From contig JAJYOM010000019.1 of NCBI GenBank assembly GCA_021796175.1, positions 1-17,377 of the forward strand: a DNA stretch of 17,377 bases. Reading direction: 5' to 3'. A model generated the notes under the pieces. That model ran no database searches. It saw only the letters and a program-made list of their open reading frames with translations, and had not been told where the DNA came from. Origin of the DNA: Thermoplasmata archaeon (GTDB lineage Archaea; Thermoplasmatota; Thermoplasmata; Sysuiplasmatales; Sysuiplasmataceae). Below, in pieces: positions 14,074 through 17,377 of the stretch. The position numbers and the translations under genes were made by a program. Within the stretch, counting starts at the first letter, position 1. Every line of letters begins with the position of its first letter.

Positions 14074-15237
14074 ATGTCTATGAACTCCCACAATCCAGAC
14101 CATGCAGTGAGAGGGCAGCTGAAGGAACAGGTCTCCGGCATTATGCCGGAGTGCAGGGAGCTGAGAAGGAGGCTTCACTCCTCACCGGAACTGTCCCTCA
14201 ATGAGAATGCCACGGCAGGCGCAATCTCTGAGTTTCTCGCTGCAAACGGGCTCAGTCCAGTGAGTTACGAATTTCCCTCTGTTGTGTGCGACACCGGTCC
14301 CAAACCAGCTGTAGCTTTAAGGGCGGACATGGACGCCCTGCCCATTGTGGAGGATTCGGGCGAGCCCTTTTCCAGCAGGAATCATGGCGCGATGCATGCG
14401 TGCGGCCACGATGCACACGCGGCAATTCTGGCATGCGCGGGGGTTCTGCTGCACAGGCGGAAAAGGCGCAGCGTGAGGCTCTTATTCCAGCCTGCCGAGG
14501 AAATAGGGAAGGGAGCCAGGATGATGATAGAGGCGGGTGCCTTGGATGGCATCGAACAGATATTCGGCCTGCATGTATGGCCCTCCCTGGATACCGGCAC
14601 AATTGCAGTTCTCGACGGGCCGGCAATGGCCGCAAACTCCCTTTTCACCATAAGCATCCTTGGCGAAGGTGGCCATGGCGCGTATCCGCACCTGGCTCAT
14701 GATGCAGTCGCCGCTGCCGCTTCATTCATAATGAACGCGAACACAATTGTTTCCAGAAACATAGATCCGCTCGAAAGTGCAGTTGTTTCATTCGGCCAGA
14801 TAAACGGCGGGACAGCTGCAAATGTCATACCGTCGGAACTGACAATCAGGGGAACCATTCGCTCCTTTTCACCCTCGGTTCAGTCGATGTTGAAGCAGCG
14901 ACTCTCAAAGTTGCTTTCCGACGCCTGCTCCTCATTTTGCCTGGAGCACAGCATTGAGTGGTATTCGGAGGGACCGGCCGTCGTAAACAGCGTGGAAACT
15001 GCCGAAAAATGCCGTGCCATCATGTCAGGCCCGATCCGGATAGTAGAATGCAATCCAACAATGGGAAGCGAGGACTTTGCATACTACCTGGAGAAGGTGA
15101 AGGGTGCATTCGCATTCCTTGGCACCGGCAGCAGTGTGGAAACAAGGATGTCAAAGCACAGCTCCGGATTCCGGCTCGATGAGGAGTCGATGTACTATGG
15201 CATTATGGCCGAGGTCCTTGCAGGCGAGAATCTATAG
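14074..15237 (+). CDS. M20D amidohydrolase (N-acyl-amino-acid hydrolase / carboxypeptidase)
   Basis: Cytoplasmic two-metal amidohydrolase that releases amino acids from N-acyl or aryl conjugates, or acts as an aminoacylase/carboxypeptidase. At 387 residues it has the normal family length. All metal and catalytic positions are visible: HACGHD (Cys110, His112), QPAEE (Glu142 as general base, Glu143), GLH (His167) and KHSSGF (His362). The dimerisation domain insert (about 187-300) has the GEGGHGAYPH and TAANVIP motifs. The start is ATG 14074, with ATG 14080 as an alternative; no SD is evident, and it follows the regulator gene by 54 nt. There is no signal peptide. It could use peptides from the secreted peptidases, but this link is only by neighbourhood. 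Confidence 0.9.
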   Translation: MSMNSHNPDHAVRGQLKEQVSGIMPECRELRRRLHSSPELSLNENATAGAISEFLAANGLSPVSYEFPSVVCDTGPKPAVALRADMDALPIVEDSGEPFSSRNHGAMHACGHDAHAAILACAGVLLHRRKRRSVRLLFQPAEEIGKGARMMIEAGALDGIEQIFGLHVWPSLDTGTIAVLDGPAMAANSLFTISILGEGGHGAYPHLAHDAVAAAASFIMNANTIVSRNIDPLESAVVSFGQINGGTAANVIPSELTIRGTIRSFSPSVQSMLKQRLSKLLSDACSSFCLEHSIEWYSEGPAVVNSVETAEKCRAIMSGPIRIVECNPTMGSEDFAYYLEKVKGAFAFLGTGSSVETRMSKHSSGFRLDEESMYYGIMAEVLAGENL

Positions 15238-15265
15238 GTAGATGTTGCAATCAGGAGTTAGGATT

Positions 15266-15298
15266 ATGCCGGAGTTGATGCGGTTTTCATGGTTGTGA
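15266..15298 (+). CDS. Possible 10-codon upstream ORF overlapping the GNAT-like gene start
   Basis: ATG at 15266 follows AGGAG (15253-15257) at 8-nt spacing and encodes MPELMRFSWL before a TGA at 15296-15298. The ATG of the GNAT-like gene at 15289 lies inside it in another frame and has no good SD of its own. Termination-reinitiation would let this small ORF set the expression of the larger gene. Confidence 0.3.
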   Translation: MPELMRFSWL

Positions 15299-16119
15299 TA
15301 AGAGAGGTGCCCTCGCCGGAGGGCATGAAGGACGTGTTCCCGGTAGCGAAGAGCGCCTGGGGCATGGAGGAGGCGGAGTCGTTCATAGCAGACATGCTGA
15401 ATGCACTGAAGTTTCACGGGGGCCTCGTTCTTGGCGCATACGACGGGGGCAGGATGGTCGGCTTCCAGTATGCATTCATAGGCAGGAGAGGCAAACTTTT
15501 CTACCTGTATTCCCACATGACCGGCGTTGTCGAGGAGAAGAAGTACTCAGGCATAGGCTATGAGCTGAAGATGGCGCAGAAGAGATGGGCCAGGGAAAAC
15601 GGATTCAAGCTTGTTGCCTGGACGTTTGACCCTCTGATGGGACTGAATGCGAACTTCAATGTTAGGAAGCTCGGTGTCATTGCGAGGACGTATCTGCCCA
15701 ACTTCTACGGACTGATGACAGACAAACTGAACAGGGGAGCGGAGACGGACAGATTTGTTGCCGAGTGGTGGGTGGAATCGAAGTCGGAGCGTGAATCATT
15801 CGATCCGGCATCCTTTGCCGCTGTCAACAGCACTGCACCTCTCGAGGGAAGCATGCGGAAGCTTACAGGCATAAACAAGATCACCGGCAATGAACTGGTT
15901 GTCGAGATACCCTATTCCTTCACTGAGCTGAAATCAGCACATCCTGAGGCAGCAGTGGAGTGGAGAGTCAGGTCACGGGAGATATTTACATCATTATTCT
16001 CAAGCGGTTATGCAGCTGTATCATTCACAAGCAGCGGTAAACGCAGCTACTACCTGCTCAGGAAAGGGCCGGTCGGGCATGGTGTGCCTGCCACCAGTCC
16101 GTTTTCAGGCGGCCTGTGA
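15289..16119 (+). CDS. GNAT-superfamily N-acetyltransferase-like protein (COG3375 type)
   Basis: A 276-residue cytoplasmic protein. The first 165 residues fit a GNAT fold: a beta strand pair (LVLGAYDGGRMVGFQYAFIG, about 46-65), then FYLYSHMTGVVEEKKYSGIG, in which KKYSGIG (84-90) is the acetyl-CoA pyrophosphate loop (Q/R-x2-G-x-G/A type). Helix 3 with ENGFKLVAWTFDPL and LNANFNVRKLGV follows. This arrangement resembles the predicted acetyltransferases of COG3375. Residues 170-276 are an extension with no recognised domain. The substrate is unknown. The gene lies 52 nt after the amidohydrolase on the same strand, so co-transcription is possible. Start: the first ATG in frame after the stop at 15259; no strong SD of its own. 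Confidence 0.75.
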   Translation: MVVIREVPSPEGMKDVFPVAKSAWGMEEAESFIADMLNALKFHGGLVLGAYDGGRMVGFQYAFIGRRGKLFYLYSHMTGVVEEKKYSGIGYELKMAQKRWARENGFKLVAWTFDPLMGLNANFNVRKLGVIARTYLPNFYGLMTDKLNRGAETDRFVAEWWVESKSERESFDPASFAAVNSTAPLEGSMRKLTGINKITGNELVVEIPYSFTELKSAHPEAAVEWRVRSREIFTSLFSSGYAAVSFTSSGKRSYYLLRKGPVGHGVPATSPFSGGL

Positions 16120-16206
16120 TGTCCGGAACCTGTCACATGGAGAAGAAGACTTCGCCACGCACGTCATTTCGAACATTGTAGTGAATGCCATCGTTTTCGT
16201 TTCAGG

Positions 16207-16215
16207 CTATAAAAC
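16207..16215 (+). promoter_or_regulatory. TATA box for the phosphate-binding protein gene
   Basis: CTATAAAAC is the strongest TATA box in this 192-nt gap. Usual spacing puts the transcript start near 16236-16242, leaving an unusually long leader of about 70 nt that contains the palindrome at 16271-16284. Confidence 0.55.
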
Positions 16216-16270
16216 AGCCAACTATTGTGAAAATGTTGCAAACGGTCATACCAGTTTTCTAAAACGGAAG

Positions 16271-16284
16271 TGCTCATCTGAGCA
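16271..16284. promoter_or_regulatory. Palindrome TGCTCA-TC-TGAGCA in the pstS leader
   Basis: A perfect 6-bp inverted repeat with a 2-bp centre, 28 nt upstream of the ATG at 16312 and downstream of the predicted transcript start. The position would suit a repressor that blocks elongation or initiation. A 2-nt loop is too tight for an ideal RNA hairpin, so a DNA operator is the likelier reading. Confidence 0.35.
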
Positions 16285-16311
16285 GTCAATCCATAGTCGA
16301 TCTGGTAAAGC

Positions 16312-17377
16312 ATGAACAAGTCCATGGTTATAGTAATCGGCGTTGTGGCTGTGGTAATCGTTGCGGCTATTGGGGCCTACATGGTGTACGGAAACACCGC
16401 CAGGCCCAGCACCTCGAGCGTTACACTCACGGAAACGGGATCAACACTGTTGTACCCGGTATTCAATATATGGGCCGGAAACTATTCTGCAAATAAGATA
16501 ACAACTGCAGGGACTGGCAGTGGCGCCGGTATTTCCGGCGCAATCGCTGGAACAGTTGTCATAGGTGCATCAGATGCATTCATGACAAATACACAGGTTG
16601 CCCAGAATCCCGGCATACTCAACATACCCATACTGATATCATCGCAGTATGTGTCATACAACATACCCGGACTGAACGGGCAGACACTGAAATTCAACGG
16701 AACGGTTCTGGCCGGCATATTCAACGGCTCAATCAACAACTGGAACAATTCGCAGATAACCGCACTGAACCCCGGCGTTACGTTCCCATCTCATACAATT
16801 GTGCCCGTCCACAGATCTGATGGAAGCGGTGACACGAACATGTTCACCGAGTTCCTGGGCAAGTCAGACAGCTGGTGGAACAACAACGTCGGCTTCGGAA
16901 CAAATGTCAACTGGCCGAGTGTTGCGGCAGCACTGACAGGCAACGGCAACTCCGGGATTATCAGCCAGATGAAGTCAACACAGTACAGCATAGGATACAT
17001 AGCAACAACATATGAGGCGCAGATACTCAGCGCTGGCTTCGGAATATCTGCACTGCAGAATCAGGCCGGCAAATTTGTCACAATGAACCAGTCGACAGTG
17101 ATGGCTGCTGCAAACCAGTATCTCAGCCAGATACCGGCGGATGGCAGGCTCGCAATACAGTATGCTCCGGGCAACAATTCCTACCCCATTGTTGACCTTG
17201 AGTATCTGATTGTCAAGCAGGCTCAGCCCGATGCTGCCACCGCGACTGCTCTGAAGAGTTTCCTGGTATGGGCAGTCAATTCGACAAGCGGCGGCAGCCA
17301 GAGCAAGTACATCTCCTCGCTGAATCTCGCGCCGCTGCCCCCTGCTGTTGTGAACCAGATCGTGGTGCCGTTGATAA
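16312..17377 (+). CDS. pstS: PstS-like phosphate ABC transporter substrate-binding protein, 3'-partial
   Basis: Extracytoplasmic phosphate-binding protein of the Pst ABC importer. The frame is open from ATG 16312 for 355 codons to the window edge with no stop. Residues 1-25 (MNKSMVIVIGVVAVVIVAAI...) are a signal or uncleaved membrane anchor. Phosphate-site motifs of PstS follow: TETGSTLLYPVF (about 43-54), AGTGSGAGIS (about 67-76, the SGxG loop), GASDAFMT (about 85-92), and HRSDGSGDTNMFTEFL (about 167-182). These give the Ser/Thr/Gly/Asp ligands of the family. A TATA box lies about 100 nt upstream. Permease and ATPase genes (pstC, pstA, pstB) would be expected beyond the right edge. With the DUF47-PiT pair 3 kb upstream it forms a phosphate-uptake theme. 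Confidence 0.9.
   Translation, partial: MNKSMVIVIGVVAVVIVAAIGAYMVYGNTARPSTSSVTLTETGSTLLYPVFNIWAGNYSANKITTAGTGSGAGISGAIAGTVVIGASDAFMTNTQVAQNPGILNIPILISSQYVSYNIPGLNGQTLKFNGTVLAGIFNGSINNWNNSQITALNPGVTFPSHTIVPVHRSDGSGDTNMFTEFLGKSDSWWNNNVGFGTNVNWPSVAAALTGNGNSGIISQMKSTQYSIGYIATTYEAQILSAGFGISALQNQAGKFVTMNQSTVMAAANQYLSQIPADGRLAIQYAPGNNSYPIVDLEYLIVKQAQPDAATATALKSFLVWAVNSTSGGSQSKYISSLNLAPLPPAVVNQIVVPLI

Noticed and set aside
16010..16315. A 101-codon + strand ORF bridging the GNAT-like and pstS genes
   Set aside because: It begins inside the GNAT-like gene in another frame, covers the TATA box and leader of pstS, and shows no protein-like pattern.

Overview
The window looks like a piece of an archaeal chromosome, most likely from a moderate-GC, acid-adapted member of the Thermoplasmata. 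Three things suggest this. Most promoters have a recognisable TATA box, often with a very short or no leader. AGG/AGA arginine and ATA isoleucine codons are common. The gene set is archaeal: an archaeal-type pilin, TadA/FlaI-type ATPase and TadC/FlaJ platform proteins, together with secreted G1 (eqolisin) glutamic peptidases, whose characterised relatives work at acid pH. The lineage is inferred from content only; there is no rRNA gene in the window.

Region 1 (1-5893, + strand) is a surface-appendage or secretion block. Two half-size T2SSF (TadB/TadC-like) membrane proteins and a secretion ATPase are translationally overlapped. They are followed by a separately promoted 735-residue secreted, membrane-anchored protein with four Ig-like/carboxypeptidase-regulatory-like repeats. 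The first gene runs off the left edge.

Region 2 (6027-7584) holds a radical SAM/SPASM enzyme of the TIGR04053 type (- strand) and a divergent, leaderless 86-codon glycine/alanine-rich small protein (+ strand). A strong stem-loop lies between them.

Region 3 (7793-11425, - strand) is an exported-protein cluster: a 574-residue protein with an archaeal class III (pilin) signal and a large beta-type ectodomain, then two tandem paralogous G1 glutamic peptidases. Each has its own putative TATA box. The pilin-like protein is a plausible client of the region 1 machine.

Region 4 (about 11598-17377, + strand) has a phosphate theme with other genes between: a DUF47/PhoU-like protein overlapping a divergent PiT-family permease, a SufR-like Fe-S-type winged-helix regulator, an M20D amidohydrolase, a GNAT-like protein and a 3'-truncated PstS phosphate-binding protein. 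The DUF47-PiT pair is an operon. The others look singly promoted or loosely coupled.

No tRNA, rRNA, CRISPR array, insertion sequence or integrase was recognised. No intergenic stretch exceeds 300 bases. The least expected items are the small Gly/Ala-rich protein beside a SPASM enzyme, the archaeal G1 peptidase pair with patchy DNA-level identity, the oversized pilin-like protein, and a PiT permease that lacks the usual Asp in both signature motifs.
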